This document shows positions 6,334 to 7,826 of a stretch of DNA of 7,826 nt, one piece after another (the first letter of the stretch is position 1; each line of letters begins with the position of its first letter). The notes below the pieces were generated by a model. That model had not been told where the DNA came from and made no database searches. It worked only from the letters and a program-made list of their open reading frames with translations. The translations under genes were made by a program, and so were the position numbers. This DNA comes from CAWEYG01 sp050747885 (GTDB taxonomy: Bacteria > Acidobacteriota > Thermoanaerobaculia > UBA5066 > DATFVB01): assembly GCA_050747885.1 (NCBI GenBank), contig JBOGJO010000194.1, forward strand, positions 1 through 7,826, given 5' to 3'.

Positions 6334-6342
6334 TAAGGAGGT
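6334..6342 (+). promoter_or_regulatory. Near-consensus ribosome binding site of mreB
   Basis: TAAGGAGGT matches the 16S rRNA anti-Shine-Dalgarno over nine bases and lies two bases before the mreB ATG. It is by far the strongest ribosome binding site in the window, in contrast to the SD-less gene before it. This suggests mreB is translated at a much higher rate than the FecR-type gene from the same transcript. Confidence 0.85.
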
Positions 6343-6344
6343 CC

Positions 6345-7362
<1,018 letters not shown>

Positions 7363-7370
<8 letters not shown>

Positions 7371-7826
7371 TCCTCGAACCTTCTCGTCCAACGCCGCATC
7401 CCGGTCCGAAAAGCTCCTGCTGGCCGGCACCCTCGCCGTCTGCATCCTCTTGATGTCGGCGCAGGCCCGGGAGGAGGGCAAGGGGCCCTCTCTCCTCGAG
7501 CGCGCCGGCCTCGCAATCGCCTCGCCCGCCGTTCGGGGGGCCGGAGACGCCGCCCGGGCGCAGAGAAGCATCGCCGCGACGCTCTCTTCGTACTTCGCCG
7601 CGCAAGCGGAAAATCAAGAGCTCCGCCGGAAGATCTCCGGCCTCAACCGCGAAGTCTTCGTCCTTCGCGCCGAAGCCGAAGACTCGGCGCGGCTTCGAAA
7701 CCTCCTCAAGATTCAACCGTTTCTGCCCTCCGTCCGGCTCGGAGCTCCGATCGTTTCAATCGAGTCGCGCGGCGGGTATCGCCGCGCGCTTCTCGCCGCG
7801 GGGTCCCTCGACGGCGTCCGGCCCGG
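7363..7826 (+). CDS. mreC: Rod shape-determining protein MreC (5' part, cut by window end)
   Basis: Bitopic inner-membrane protein that links MreB to the cell-wall synthases PBP2 and RodA. The first 154 codons are present. A short cytoplasmic tail (1-16) is followed by a membrane anchor (about 17-34, KLLLAGTLAVCILLMSAQ), then a long dimerising coiled coil (about 66-117, with AENQELRRKISGLNREVFVLRAE in two runs), and then the start of the beta domain (VRLGAPIVSIESRGGYRRALLAAGSLDGVRP). The window ends in the family's conserved GSxDGVRPG motif. An in-frame stop at 7348-7350 limits the upstream choice, and the only plausible start is TTG 7363-7365, which overlaps the mreB stop by eight bases. No clear Shine-Dalgarno is seen, so coupling to mreB is likely. 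mreD and the PBP2 and rodA genes would be expected further right, by analogy. Confidence 0.93.

Overview
The window comes from a GC-rich, rod-shaped bacterium that probably has a diderm envelope. Evidence is strong G/C bias at third codon positions, an MreB with a membrane-binding N-terminus, and a membrane-anchored PpiD-type foldase that works outside the inner membrane. The gene combination would suit Acidobacteriota (for example Thermoanaerobaculia), but that placement rests on general resemblance and is weak. There are no mobile elements, CRISPR arrays, tRNAs or rRNAs. Most of the window is housekeeping; the novelty lies mainly in the regulatory DNA and in one accessory envelope gene.

The layout is two divergent gene blocks reading out of one 195-bp intergenic region (about 4679-4873). 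Leftward on the minus strand run ppiD (periplasmic foldase), ruvA and ruvB (Holliday-junction branch migration) and a diacylglycerol/lipid kinase family gene. The last three are packed with almost no space, and both ruvA/ruvB and ruvB/kinase junctions carry the same seven bases, TGACGTG, where a TGA stop is followed one base later by a GTG that I take as the next start. ruvC is not next to ruvAB here.

Rightward on the plus strand run a single-pass membrane protein with FecR, fibronectin-III-like and Ig-like domains, then mreB, then the first 154 codons of mreC, which is cut by the window end. This is the start of a rod-shape operon, and the FecR-type gene appears to be its first cistron. mreB has a near-perfect ribosome binding site; mreC overlaps the mreB stop and probably starts at TTG.

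The intergenic region has two back-to-back candidate promoters, each with an extended -10 and a 17-bp spacer. Between the leftward promoter and ppiD lies an array of six 10-bp units, each carrying CCCGGG. It should be transcribed into the ppiD leader, can fold into stacked hairpins, and its last unit merges into the Shine-Dalgarno sequence. This array is the most interesting feature of the window.

The left edge (1-158) holds no gene I can support. It contains a 20-bp direct repeat, one copy of which covers the kinase stop codon.
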